Shown: positions 32,801 through 44,834 of the stretch, in pieces | Layout: each line of letters begins with the position of its first letter | How positions within the stretch are numbered: the stretch's first letter is position 1 | NCBI GenBank assembly: GCA_029204045.2 | Contig: CM055061.1 | Span: forward strand, 43,796,977 to 43,860,976 | From: Tillandsia leiboldiana | Taxonomy: Eukaryota > Streptophyta > Magnoliopsida > Poales > Bromeliaceae | Length of the DNA: 64,000 nt | Direction of reading: 5' to 3' | The notes under the pieces: generated by a model | What the model was told of the DNA's origin: nothing | The model's input: only the letters and a program-made list of their open reading frames with translations | Databases searched by the model: none | Program-made: the position numbers and the translations under genes

Positions 32801-33331
32801 GCGGGGCCACACCCGCCCGGGCGCCGCGCGGCCGCCGTGCGGGGCCACACCCGCCCGGGCGCCGCGCGGCCGCCGCACGGGTAGCACCCGCGCGAGGCGC
32901 CGCGGCGCGTGGGCGCCGCCCGCGGAGACACGCCGTGCGGTTCCGAACCGCGCGGGGCTCCGACGGACGGCGACGGCGGCGCGGGATTCCGGTTTTCGTC
33001 AACCCGGACGGTGTGGGACTTTTCAGTCGAAAAGAGTAAATTGGGTCTTTTGTTTTGGGATGTTAGTACACGTTTTTTTTTACTATAGTTATCCTTGCGG
33101 ACTTTCTTTAGGTCCAGGTGCGCAGCGGGGGTGCGCGAAGGATTCAGGTGTTCCGATTTCTCTTCAACTAGGTGGGTATGGTTGCTATAAGTGCAACAAG
33201 TGCAGTAAGTGCATCTATCTTCATTAAAATGCTCTGAATTTGTCTAACAAAGTAGATGGACAGTTTAACCTTTCGCATAATTGTATTTTATCTAACAATT
33301 GAAGCGGTTGCGGTCGCGGTGCTCACTACAC

Positions 33332-33400
33332 GCCGATCTCGGCAAATCCGTTTTCGGATGCTGCACGTACACAGGCGGATTGGCCTCCGCATGGGTGTAC
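33332..33400 (+). other. Three consecutive hairpins in F's LTR
   Basis: GCCGA-TC-TCGGC (33332-33343), ATCCG-TTTT-CGGAT (about 33346-33359), then GTACAC...GCGGA-TTGGCC-TCCGC...GTGTAC (33367-33400). Copy in the 3' LTR ends at 40331. Confidence 0.6.
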
Positions 33401-34314
33401 TTTTCCGAAAAAGTGGTCTTTTTGACCCGTGTACCTCACAAAGGGGTGGGAGCCGTGAGGACCTCTTCGCGCCTGCTGCAAATAGCACACCAGCACCGTG
33501 AAGAGGTTAAAAGCATCAAAAAGGTATTTGCGCACGAGGGGAGACTTTAGTCTCTCCGACAGGTACTCTAGGGTTGGTGCCCATCTTAATTATGTACAGG
33601 GTTTTAGCGAAAGGTTCCGGTGTAATCGGTTTGTTCCTTATTCCCTATTGATATTTAGACATCTACTTTGTTTGTCACTGACTTTACCCACTCCGTGACA
33701 GGTATTACTAGGTGCGTTAGCCGGGATGGCGGTGAGACAGCGTCGCTAGGACCGTAGTCAGGATACTTGGGTTTTTATCTCATTTTCCTTATACTTTAAA
33801 TAGTTAATTTGCTTGTGGATCATATTAGTCATGGACATGTATGAGTGAGCGCTGTGGATGAGGTGTACTTTTATACTTTGATACTTTTAGTGATGTTTTC
33901 ATACGCGGCACGTTTTCATGATAAACCAAATGATTTCGAAAATGTTTTCTCAAAACGAAGTGCCGTGTGGGCACGGGTTTTGCAACCACTGGTTTTATCC
34001 TTTCCAAACGTTATGCCGCTTTAATAACAAGGTGTCGAGTGGACACCGGTCTTTTAACACATTAGTTAAATTACTGTACTCTGTTTGACGATGTATGTCT
34101 ATTGTATGGTTGATGGTTGATGTATGATGTTGTAAATGAGACGCCGTGCATATACAAAGGAGACTCTGTCCGTGGGCAGAGAGAATTTGTGTATGTGGCG
34201 GTCTGGCACGCACCGGGGATGAGGTTTAAGTTACCTTATTAAGAAAAAAAAAATAATACACACAATTTTCCGCTTGATAGACTCAAAAACCCCCCGGGGG
34301 TGTGACAGATTAAA

Positions 34315-34325
34315 TGGTATCAGAG
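34315..34325 (+). other. Element F primer-binding site
   Basis: TGGTATCAGAG, eight bases after the LTR end. Confidence 0.9.
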
Positions 34326-34566
34326 AAAACAACCATAACCATAGTAGACGTGATCCACATCCACAGTGTAGGGTGCCACAAGCAAATTGGACATGAGATA
34401 ACCAAGGTATAGGTGCGTTGTACGTGAGAGTACGGGGAAAAGGGAACGTAATATAGGTGTAATCGTAAGACAGGGTGCTAGGGTTATAACCTTAGGGTTA
34501 ACGTGGTTTCTTTGTATCACATCGGACAACGGCCAGGATCCGGCCACCGAGCGCTAATCATTCTCA

Positions 34567-35085
34567 ATGGACAGGATGGATCCCGTAGCCGCTGCCAACC
34601 GCTTACTCCGCAACCAGTTACGCGACATAGCGGGGCAAATGCTAACTCTCACTGAGCGCCTAGGCCTACTGACTCAAGATTTCGAGGGTGTCGACCGCAC
34701 CCAGCGAGACGCCAGGGACGACGCCTACCGGGGAATGCCACCGGCAGGGTTCCCCACTTTTAACGAAGCGGTTATGTTGGCCCGGCGGGCAGAACAAGAA
34801 CTGGCCGAGGCACGCGCTCGGCAGAGTTATCCCTATCCCAGACCGGCGGAGGACCCCTTCCAGCAGGGCCCGGCACTCAAATGCCCGAGGACAGAGGGGA
34901 ACTTTGGAAAGGCGATGAGAGGAGAACCCAAACCGCAGAGGAAGCCGTGTCCCATATGCAGTGGGGCGCATCAGGTGACTGATTGTCCATGGAGACACGG
35001 CCACTGCTACCGATGCGGCAGACCAGGACACGCACGCTACGAGTGCCCACGGAAACCGGGCACCACCAGGCCTCCGGCACTGTGA
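34567..35085 (+). CDS. gag: Element F Gag, internally deleted (172 aa)
   Basis: Starts MDRMDPVAAANRLLRNQL with a short helical N-terminus, then jumps within about 60 residues to the region before the zinc knuckles (FNEAVMLARRAEQELAEA). The capsid core of some 200-300 residues found in relatives is missing. Two CCHC-type motifs follow: CPICSGAHQVTDC and CYRCGRPGHARYEC. Stop at 35083-35085. RNA binding may persist, but particle assembly should not. I chose ATG 34567 because it follows the PBS leader and no earlier ATG keeps the frame. Confidence 0.8.
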   Translation: MDRMDPVAAANRLLRNQLRDIAGQMLTLTERLGLLTQDFEGVDRTQRDARDDAYRGMPPAGFPTFNEAVMLARRAEQELAEARARQSYPYPRPAEDPFQQGPALKCPRTEGNFGKAMRGEPKPQRKPCPICSGAHQVTDCPWRHGHCYRCGRPGHARYECPRKPGTTRPPAL

Positions 35086-35541
35086 CCGGAGGGGACAGAG
35101 AAGACTGCTACACCCGTTCCGCAAGGGGGCCCCGCCCCGGAGGGCCGAGGAGGAGGACGTCCGGAGAAAGCACGGAAGGACGAACCGACACAAGCGAGGG
35201 GCGCGGAACCACCTCAGGGACCGTGCGTAATCTGCGAGGGTGCTCACCCGGTGGCAGAATATACGTGGAGGTACCATTACTGCAATCAGTACGGCTTACC
35301 GGACCACTCCCGTGCCTTCTGCCCTCAGAGGCCCACCCCCGCCGCCACCGCCGCGCCACCACAGCAGAAAGGACCAGAGAGTGCTGCGGCCCCCGTTCAG
35401 CCAAAGCATTTGCCCGGCGACCAGCAATCCGCAGACTCCTCAGACGTCAAGTCCCTTCCCCAGCACGCCGTACGACGCTGGCCCAAGGGCTGTGGACGGA
35501 CTCCCCGGGATACTACAGTGGAGGACGCGACGTCCCAGACC
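35086..35541 (+). pseudogene. Second, decayed zinc-knuckle pair of F
   Basis: Same frame as Gag, beyond one TGA. After a Pro/Gly/Lys-rich linker it reads CVICEGAHPVAEY (last Cys lost) and CNQYGLPDHSRAFC (second Cys lost), then a Pro/Ala/Gln-rich tail. It is a clear second copy of the knuckle pair at 34945-35055 with key Cys residues changed. Confidence 0.7.
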
Positions 35542-35544
35542 TAG

Positions 35545-35850
35545 TAACGGCAGGTAATTTTTGGTTTCTCTTTTCCCTCTTAGATTAGGAGCACCGGTTA
35601 CACCTTAGCCTGCTACCCCTGTTAGACTCTCTCTCTCTCTCCCTCTCTCTAAAATCCTTAAGTATTAGGCGAAGCCTTCCCCGGCCGATGTACGCGGGCT
35701 GGCTTCGAAGCATAGGAGAACCTTGTGTACTCGGGGCCCGTTAAGGGCCATGCAAGGAATAAATAGGCTCCATCCTATGCCTTGCAGCCGAGAACTCAAT
35801 GGGCCGATAGGTAGTTCAGGGCCGCTCCCCAGATAAGGATCAGCGGTCCC
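35545..35850. other. Element F gap between Gag and RT
   Basis: About 300 bp where the protease should be. It contains a CT microsatellite (about 35624-35650) and no DTG motif or open frame. Confidence 0.6.
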
Positions 35851-38760
35851 GTGGTAAGGGAATTTCCGGACGTGTTTCCGGCGGAGCTCCCCGGAATGCC
35901 ACCGGAACGAGAAGTCGACTTCCCTATTGAACTACTTCCCGGCACCAAAGCCATCACCAAGGCACCGTACAGGATGGCCTTCGTGGAGTTGAAGGAACTC
36001 AAGGCACAGTTGGAGGACCTTTTGGATAAGGGTTTCATCAGACCTAGCGCGTCACCCTGGGGCGCGCCCGTCCCGTTTGTGAGGAAGAAGGACGGAAGTC
36101 TCCGGTTGTGCATCGACTACCGGGAGATAAATAAGGTCACCGTTAAGAACAAATACCCCCTACAAAGGATCGACGACCTCTTTGACCAACTACAGGGGGC
36201 GACGGTGTTTTCAAAGACTGACCTGCAGTCGGGCTATCATCAGGTCCAGGTCAAGGGGGAGGACATCCCCAAAACAGCTTTCCTGACTCGCTACGGCCAT
36301 TACGAATTTACAGTAATGCCGTTCGGGCTCACAAGTGCCCCGGCGGTGTTCATGGACATGATGAACAGGGTATTCAAACCCTTCCTGGACTTATTCGTGG
36401 TGGTCTTCATTGACGATATCCTCATCTACTCCCGTACAGACGAGGAACACGAAGAACATCTCCGCACAGCCCTCCAGACCCTACGGGAACAGAAACTCTA
36501 CGCCAAACTCAAAAAGTGTGAGTTTTGGCTCCGTGAGGTCGGCTTCTTGGGGCACGTAATCTCGGCGGCTGGAGTCGCAGTCGATCCGAAGAAGATAGAT
36601 TCGGTGACGGACTGGCCCCAACCGACGACGGTGACGGAGATTCGAAGCTTCCTGGGATTAGCCGGGTACTACCGGCGCTTCGTGGAGGGTTTCTCCAAGA
36701 TAGCCACCCCCTTAAACCGTTTGACTAGAAAGGGGGAAAAGTTCATCTGGACGGACAAATGTCAGAGGAGCTTCGAGGAGCTCATGGATAGATTGACGCG
36801 AGCCCCGATTCTCGCCCTGCCAGAACCAGGGGAGGATTATGAAGTGTATTGCGATGCGTCACGAAACGGACTGGGTGGAGTACTCATGCAACGGGGAAAG
36901 GTTATAGCCTATGCGTCAAGGCAGCTCAAGGAATACGAGCGGAACTACCCCGTGCACGATTTGGAACTCGCAGCGGTTGTGTTCGTCCTCAAGCTTTGGA
37001 GACACTACCTGTATGGGGCACACTCCAATGTGTACTCAGATCATAAAATTATTAAGTACCTTTTCACCCAAAAGGAGTTAAATTTGCGACAAAGATGGTG
37101 GCTCGAGCTACTGAAGGATTACGATTTAACGATCCACTACCACCCGGGAAAGGCAAACGTGGTGGCCGACGCCCTGAGCCGCAAGGGGCAGGCCGAGGAG
37201 GCAGGGGTAAGTGCCATCACCCAGCAAGATAGTCTGATTGTGGAATTTTCGCGATTAAGACTAGAAGTAGTACCGGCGGGTACAGTCGCACAACTTCTGA
37301 CACTGGTGGTCAGACCTACCTTGCTTGACAGAATCCTCGAGGGGCAGTCGACTGATGACCAACTCCAGTTGGTGCGAAGTAGAGTAACTGCCGACCAAGA
37401 AGGTGATTTCACAGTAAACTCCGACGGCACGATACGATTTCGGGGACGAATCTGCGTGCCGGATCTACCGGAACTCAAAGAGGAAATCCTGCGGGAGGCG
37501 CATACTGCTCCATATGCAGCGCACCCCGGGGGAACGAAGATGTACAAGGACGTCAAACAGACCTTCTGGTGGCCCAAAATGAAGGGAGATGTGACTCGGT
37601 TTGTGGCACACTGCCTGGTGTGCCAACGGATGAAGGCCGAGCACCAGCGTCCGGCAGGAAAATTGCAACCCTTACCGGTGCCCGAGTGGAAGTGGGACAT
37701 GATTACCATGGATTTTGTGACCGGGTTCCCGAGATCATCACAGGGACACGATGCAATATGGGTGATTGTGGACCGTCTGACGAAATCGGCCCACTTTCTG
37801 CCCATACACACGACGTGGACGCGGGAACGACTGGCACAAACCTACATCAACGAGATAGTAAGGTTGCATGGTGTCCCGACATCCATCACGTCGGACAGGG
37901 ACACGCGATTTGTGTCAAACTTTTGGCAGAGCCTGCAGCGAGCAATGGGAACCAAGTTGCACTTCAGTACGGCTTTTCACCCGTAGACCGAAGGACAATC
38001 AGAGCGGGTAATACAAATTGTGGAGGACATGCTTCGAGCATGCGTTTTGGACTTGGGCGACGGGTGGGCAAGGTGTTTGCCCCTAGTGGAATTTGCCTAC
38101 AATAACAGTTACCAGGCCAGCATTCAGATGGCACCATACGAGGCCCTGTACGGGCGCCGCTGTCGGTCTCCAATATGCTGGGACGACTTGGGTGAGCATA
38201 AGTTTTTGGGCCCAGATTTGGTGGAGGAGACCGAAGCAAAGGTGCGATTGATTAGACAAAGGCTACTGACCGCCCAGAGCAGACAGAAAAGCTACGCGGT
38301 CAACAGACGCCGAGACTTAGAGTTCATGGTGGGTGAGCATGCGTTACTCCGAGTTTCGCCCTCTAAGGGGAACCGACGCTTCGGCATAAAGGGAAAGTTA
38401 TGCCCGAGGTACGTAGGACCGTTCGAGATCCTAGAACGCGTAGGACCGGTGGCATACCGATTAGCCCTGCCGCCGAACCTCGAACGAGTCCATAACGTGT
38501 TCCATGTCTCAATGCTCCGGAAGTACCTAGCTGATCCCTCTCATGCCTTGGATGCCTCCACCATCGAGTTGCGAGAGGATTTAAGCGTCGAGGAGACGCC
38601 GGTGCGGATTTTGGCGAGAGAGGACACGAAGTTGCGCAAACGAACAATCCCCTATGTAAAGGTCCAGAGGAGCAACCACGAAGAGCGCGAGGCGACTTGG
38701 GAACTGGAATCGAGGATGAGAGAATGTTTTCCCGAATTGATTAGTGGGGTTTGTACTTAA
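35851..38760 (+). pseudogene. pol: Element F pol: RT, RNase H, integrase, chromodomain-like tail
   Basis: 969 codons in one frame with a single TAG at 37984-37986. RT motifs LRLCIDYREINKVTVKNKYP (about residues 85-104) and VFIDDILIYSRT (185-196, catalytic FIDD). RNase H: YCDASRNGLGGVLM, HDLELAAVVFVLK, YSDHKIIKYLF, VADALSR. Integrase zinc domain HPGGTKMY with CLVCQRMKAEHQ; DDE Asp in ITMDFVTGF, Asp in TSDRDTRF, Glu in GQSERVIQI just after the stop. GPF motif GPFEILERVGPVAYRLALPP and tail IPYVKVQRSNHEEREATWEL. No protease precedes it, and the start used is just the first ATG of the open frame. Confidence 0.93.
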
Positions 38761-38795
38761 GTTTCGGGACGAAACTTTTTATAAAGTGTGAGTGG

Positions 38796-41271
38796 TGTAA
38801 TGATCCGGCCCTTAGGGGTATTTTTGACTCACATCTAAACCATTTAAGCCCTTAAGAGGAATAAAATTATTTAATTGTTAAAAGTTGGCCAGTGTGTGGT
38901 GCTGGTATTTTTTTGTGATAGAGCGCGGAAAATGATGGCCGACGGTGCGATCGGATCTGAAATCCGATGTCGGGATCTCCCGGAACGGAATTCTTAGTGA
39001 TACAGTGATTAGTCATGCATCGGAATCCGTGCAAAATATCTTGCACCCGTTGGAGATAAGGTGGGTTATCGGAAAGAATTAAAGAGGAAATTAATTAAAG
39101 ATATAATACGAGCTATATAAGGGATCCCGATTATCGGAAAGAAAAGAAAAGAAAAATAAAACCCTAACCGGTGAGGAGAGAAAGAAAGAGAAAAAGGAAA
39201 AGACGGAACCCTAGCCGGAAGAAAGGTAAAGGAGAAAGAGAAGGAGCCCGATCTTCCCGGACATCGAACCGAAGGCAAGAACGCGACCGGACAACCTTCC
39301 CGTCGATCTTCGGTTAGTAAAATAATTGTTATAAATTATTTGGGATTTTTCCGTCGTCCTTTTTGTTTGAGTTCTTGGGTTCTCAGTCGTATCCGTCACC
39401 GTCGCCGTCATCGTCGTCATGCTAGGGCACGGAACGGACGGCGGAGGCGCGCGGTGCCGCTAGGGCATCGCGCGGAGGAGAATCGCGGACAGCCGATCGC
39501 CGCCGCAAGCGGTGATGGGACCGCGCGGGCTCCGCGCGGGTCGTACCCACGCGGGCGCCGCGCAGCCACCGCGCGGGCGGCACCCGCGCGAACCCGCAAC
39601 CGCGCGGGCACCGCGCGGGCGCCGTGCGGCTACCGTGCGGGCGGCACCCGCGTGGACCCGCAACCGCGCGGGCACCGCGCGGCTGCCGCACGGGCGGCAC
39701 CCGCGCGGCCACCGCGCGGGTGGCACCCACGCGGACCCGCAACCGCGCGGGCGTCGCGCGGGCAACCCCGCGCGCGGGCGCCGTGCGGGGCCGCACCCTC
39801 GCTGGCGCCGCGCGGCCGCCGCACGGGCAGCACCCGCACGAGGCGCCGCGCCGCGTGGGCGCCGCCCGCGGAGACACGCCGCGCGGGGCTCCGACGGACG
39901 GCGACGGCGGCGCGGGATTCCAGTTTTCGTCAACCCGGACGGTGTGGGACTTTTCCGTCGAAAAGAGTAAATTGGGTCTTTTCTTTTGGGATGTTAGTAC
40001 ACGTTTTTTTTTACTATAGTTATACTTGCGGACTTTCTTTAGGTCCAGGTGCGCAACGGGGATGCGCGAAGGATTCAGGTGTTCCGATTTCTCTTCAACT
40101 GGGTGGGTACGGTTGCTATAAGTGCAACAAGTGCAGTAAGTGCATCTATCATCATTAAAATGCTCTGAATTTGTCTAACAAAGTAGATGGACAGTTTAAC
40201 CTTTCGCATAATTGTATTTTATCTAACAATTGAAGCGGCTGCGGTCGCGGTGCTCACTACACGCCGATCTCGGCAAATCCATTTTCGGATGCTGCACGTA
40301 CACAGGCGGATTGGCCTCCGCATGGGTGTACTTTTCTAGAGAAGTGGTCTTTTTGACCCGTGTACCTCACAAAGGGGTGGGAGCCGTGAGGACCTCTTCG
40401 CGCCTGCTGCAAATAGCACACCAGCACCGTGAAGAGGTTAAAACCATCAAAAAGGTATTTGCGCACGAGGGGAGACTTTAGTCTCTCCGACAGGTACTCT
40501 GGGGTTGGTGCTCAACTTAATTGATAAATCTGGGGTTGGTGCCCAGCTTAATTATGTACAGGGTTTTAGCGAAAGGTTTCGGTGTAATCGGTTTGTTCCT
40601 TATTCCCTATTGATATTTAGACATCTACTTTGTTTGTCACTGACTTTACCCACTCCGTGACAGGTATTACTAGGTGTGTTAGCCGGGATGGCGGTGAGAC
40701 AGCGTCGCGAGGACCGTAGTCAGGATACTTGGGTTTTTATCTCGTTTTCCTTATACTTTAAATAGTTAATTTGCTTGTGGATCATATTAGTCATGGACAT
40801 GTATGAGTTAGCGCTGTGGATGAGGTGTACTTTTATACTTTGATACTTTTAGTGATGTTTTCATACATGGCACGTTTTCATGATAAACCAAATGATTTCA
40901 AAAATGTTTTCTCAAAACGAAGTGCCGTGTGGGCACGGATTTTGCAACCGCTGGTTTTATCCTTTCCAAACGTTGATGCCGCTTTAATAACAAGGTGTCG
41001 AGTGGACACCGGTCTTTTAACACATTAGTTAAATTACTGTACTCTGTTTGACGATGTATGTCTATTGTATGGTTGATGGTTGATGTATGATGTTGTAAAT
41101 GAGACGCCGTGCATATACAAAGGAGACTCTGTCCGTGGGAAGAGAGAATTTGTGTATGTGGCGGTCTGGTACGCACCGGGGATGAGGTTTAAGTTACCTT
41201 GTTAAGAAAAAAAAAAATAATACACGCAATTTTCCGCTTGATAGACTCAAAAACCCCCCGGGGGCGTGACA
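38796..41271 (+). repeat. Element F 3' LTR
   Basis: TGTAATGATCCGG to GGGGGCGTGACA, 2476 bp. Preceded by GAAACTTTTTATAAAGTGTG, the 3'-terminal signature of this group. The polypurine stretch is weak (AAAGTGTGAGTGG). Confidence 0.92.
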
Positions 41272-41276
41272 CCATG
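41272..41276. repeat. TSD of element F, right copy
   Basis: ccatg. Confidence 0.92.
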
Positions 41277-41800
41277 TGTCCCAGCAAGTCTACCTCGCGG
41301 AGCCAGTACTCACGCCTTTTTGAGTTTGTCATACACTTTCTGGTAGCGGAGGTTCTGGAGGATCACTCACAAGTGTTCCTCGTGCTCTTTGTCTGTGCGA
41401 GCGTAGATCGGGATGTCATCTATAAAGACCACTACAAACTGGTCTAAGAAAGGTTCCTTGATCCTGTTCATCACTTTCATGAACACCGCTGGAGCGACAA
41501 TGAGTCCAAACGGTACAACCGTAAGATCGTAATGCCCATACCGAGTTCGAAGGACTGTTTCGGTAGGTCATCTCCCCGGACTCTAACCTGGCGATAGCCG
41601 GACAGCAGATCAATCTTTGAAGACGCCGTCGCTCCTGGTAGTTGGTCGAACAGGTCCTCCATCCGAGGTGCGGATATTGTCCTTCACTATGACCTTATCC
41701 ATTCCCCGATTGTCGATGTACAACCGTAGTCTCCCATCCTTCTCCCGTACGAATAGAACGGGTGTGCCCCACGATGGCACGCTCGGTTTCTCTCAACCGA
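41277..41800 (-). pseudogene. Element E reverse transcriptase, N-terminal two thirds
   Basis: Minus-strand readings include LRLYIDNRGMDKVIVKDN, then after frame changes RYGHYDLTVVPFGL, FLDQFVVVFIDDIPIYARTD and REVDLLGHMV. The catalytic FIDD is kept, but at least three frame breaks and several stops occur. Continues at 31807 on the other side of element F. Confidence 0.85.
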
Positions 41801-42365
41801 CCAGCACCTGTTACTCGGCAAGCCCAACCCTTCCGAGTATCCCCTCGAATTCTTTTAGCAATGACGCCACTAAGTCACAAATGTCGGATCGTGGGCGCTA
41901 ACCATTAGCCCCAAAAGCTTAAGCTTTTAGAGGTGCGCAACCGATTCACTTAAAGCGGGCATACCCCGCGCCCCAGATCTCGACCGGACTCAACCCACCT
42001 GTACGTTGGGTCTATTGTTGGGCCTCTTGCCGTTAGGTCTATTGTGGACCGCAGCCTACTCAACCTATTGGGCTCACCCAACCCAACTCACTAGTCCCCT
42101 GGGCCTATTGTCTCGTTGCAGAAAGTTGGACCTATTTGACCCATAAATAAATGGCCAACACCAAAGACAACTAAGTCTTCCCATCCTTATTGGGCAGGAA
42201 GGTACAAAATATTTGCTTCTAAGGGTTCTCCTGGGGTCAAGACCAACATTACTCTTCGTAAGGGGGTCTTTCCTGCTACTACTTCCCTCGGGTAGTGCGT
42301 CCTTTGTCGTGTCGTCGCATAAGACCTCTCACCCGTGTCGCAACTCCGAAGAATTGTTCCCGGGT
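41801..42365. other. Element E interior, protease region not recognisable
   Basis: Contains recurring TGGGCCTATTG/TGGGTCTATTG words (42000-42110). I find no protease motif. Confidence 0.45.
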
Positions 42366-43100
42366 TCGGGGCAGTTAAAGCGGAACTGTCCCAGCTTGTC
42401 ATATTAGAAGCAAATAGTCGTTCTCCCTGAAATGAATAATTTTCCCCGGGGTGCTCCTCTGTAGATGTTGTAAGGCCGGTCCCTGCTAGAAAATCCCCCT
42501 CCGAAGAAGGGCTGGAGTCGTTTCTTGTCCTTGTTGTACTCCGAGTCCTCTTGTCGGGCGCGCGTTACCACGAATCCGCGCTCCACTAGGGTGGCCCTAT
42601 CCACCACTTTCTGGAAGGTGTGAAGTTCCACCGCTTGCACAACTTCGAAAATATTGCTCCGCAATCCGTCTACGAAGAGGCGGGCCTTGTGTGCTTCATC
42701 CCTTATAGCAAAGGAAACACAATTGGTCAACCTTACCTATTCTTGTCGATACTCCATGACGTATCGATTCCCTTGTCTGACGTGTTTCAGATTCCTTGTG
42801 GCATCTTCGGATACTGGGGTGGTCGGCTCCCGTTGGGAAAGTCATTCCCAGGTTATGGCTGTGGTCGTTTTCGGCCCCCGGCAGGTTCATGATCCTTCTG
42901 CCGGGTACGTGGAACGGCCAATTCCCGCCCCACCATAGTGGTCCAGTTGATCACTTCTCGGTAAGCAGGTAAACCCACCGTCGGTATTACCCGAATAGTG
43001 TCGCTATGTAGACCATCCTTGTGAAGGCGAGCCGTGTGGGGTTCGTCTTTCCTAACACAAGGGAAAGCGCTAAGCCATGTCGCGTAATCCGTTGTTGGAG
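42366..43100 (-). pseudogene. gag: Element E gag remnant
   Basis: Minus-strand reading RDEAHKARLFVDGLRSNIFE and VVDRATLVERGFVV matches the Gag core of related elements (RDGLHQVELFETGLRP in element I). A decayed knuckle CF-x-YDKLGQFRFNC lies at about 42370-42410. Interrupted by stops and shifts; it lies directly downstream of the PBS, as gag should. Confidence 0.8.
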
Positions 43101-43381
43101 TAGCCGCTTCTCCACTGTTGCCGGAACCGTCGTATCCTCTTCTGCACCATCGATTGAAGAGCGGTTTCAGCCCATTAACCGTGCATACAAAGAAACCAAG
43201 TTAGTCCTAGACTTAATTGGTCTAACACCTTGATCTACAAACACTGGGACTCTATCCCCTTTTTCCCCGTGCTCACGCTAATACGTGACACACCTATACT
43301 TTGGTTATCAACTTGGTTAGTCACTCGTGATAATACATTCTGTGGATGTTGGTCACTGGCCACAGTGGTTAAAGTCGTTTT

Positions 43382-43392
43382 CTCTGATACCA
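43382..43392 (-). other. Element E primer-binding site
   Basis: Reverse complement TGGTATCAGAG, seven bases from the LTR terminus at 43400. Confidence 0.88.
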
Positions 43393-44834
43393 TATAATCT
43401 GTCACGCCCCGGAGGTTCTAACAGAGCGGAAAAACGTACACTTTTTTTTTTCTTAATTATTTAAATGAACCTCGCCTCCGGCGCGTATCAGACCCGCCGC
43501 ATATACAAATTCACTCCCCAAACGGGCGGAGTCTCCTTTGTATATGCACGGCGTCACCAACAAGTCAAATACTTTACCCATTCCAACCATGACAGGCAAC
43601 GAGGAGAGGATATAGTAAATCAAACCATCACCGCTATCTTATACAGACTATAGCATAAACCCATGGGTTTTGAAAATCGGTACCCACTCGACACCCAGTT
43701 TTCCAAAACATTTTCGCAAACTCTTTGAGCGGCCTTTAACTTGAAAAGATAAATCCACGGGTTTTAAAATCGGTGCCCGCACGGCACCTGCTTTGAAAAC
43801 ACTTTTGAAACCGGTTTGCGTTTGAAAACAAGCCGCAATTACACATCCTAACATTCACCAATTAATTACAAGAAAATCCTCATCCCAACATCCATCAGAA
43901 ACCACAGTAAATGAATCACAGTTTAACTAACCATAGTATAAAGAAATAACCAAGAGTAAAGAAAATAACGTATCGTTTACTAGCCCTCATGGCTAGTGTC
44001 CTCTAACTGATGCCTCACCGTCGTCCCGAATTCCACCCCTACTCGGACCTATCACAGTGTGGGTTGTCAGTGACTGATAAAGTAGAAAACATGCAAGTAA
44101 ACGCAATAATAGAAAGGACACACCGAATCTCTGGAGCATTTACTTTTCCCTCCCCCTCATGTATCGCTAAATCCATGTTGAAAGTCCCGCTGGGCACCTA
44201 CCCCAGCTTTCAGAACATTTTGGGCCCTAACCCCAATACCGTACTCATCTTCTTGGTGCCTCCAACCCCTCCACTGCCAAAGCAGCAGTCGCCTCTCCTT
44301 GAGGGGTCCCCACTAACCTCCCCTTGTGGGGTACATGGGTAAAACGACTTACCATCTTTCCGAAAAAATACACCCTAAGTAGTGGCCAAACTGCCGGTGT
44401 GCGTGTAAGCAATATGAGTGTATTTATTGCCTGCGACCTCAGCCGCTTTAATCAGAATAGTATAACGCACCTGCGACCGCAGCCGCTTCGATTGCCATAA
44501 TAAAAGGGATTCACATGCTATGGGGTTAGTCGAACTATCAACATATCTACATTATCAAACGAGTATTCGGAAACGACACCACACCGGTAATAACCAACAC
44601 CTACCCACCTAGATTATGCGAAATCTGCACTCCGGAGACCGAACCTTGCTCTCTGTCGACGCCCGGACCTAGAAGTAGTCCCCAAAAGAGCCGCGGTCAG
44701 ATCAGAAATATAACGGTAGATAAAACGAGCCCAAATACTTAAAAACACTAATGACCACTCGACACGGCGGTGGCGGCGAAGCGCGACGCGGCCACCCCCA
44801 GTCGTTGCATGCCATGCGGCCGTGCGGGCACCGG

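Larger units (their letters stand above)
31813..34307 (+). repeat. Element F 5' LTR
   Basis: TGTAGTGATCCGG to GGGTGTGACA. TATATAAGG at 32191-32199, telobox-like AAAACCCTAACC at 32235-32246, GC-rich repeat 32510-32960 and a hairpin cluster 33332-33400. Confidence 0.92.
31813..41271 (+). mobile_element. Element F: complete Tekay/Del-like Gypsy element
   Basis: 9459 bp with LTRs of 2495 bp (31813-34307) and 2476 bp (38796-41271), PBS, gag and pol, and TSD ccatg. Gag lacks its core and the protease is missing, but RT to chromodomain-like tail is open apart from one stop. The LTRs differ by a roughly 60-bp deletion near 39070, a 35-bp duplication near 40500 and changes in the GC-rich repeat. Confidence 0.93.

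Noticed and set aside
32485..33227. ORFs of 116-211 codons in F's LTR (and 39340-40158)
   Set aside because: GC-rich minisatellite in all frames; not conserved as protein between the two LTRs.
41935..42180. TGGGCCTATTG words as a possible separate element or protease piece
   Set aside because: No protein similarity, no terminal repeats and no TSD that I can see; left as unassigned E interior.
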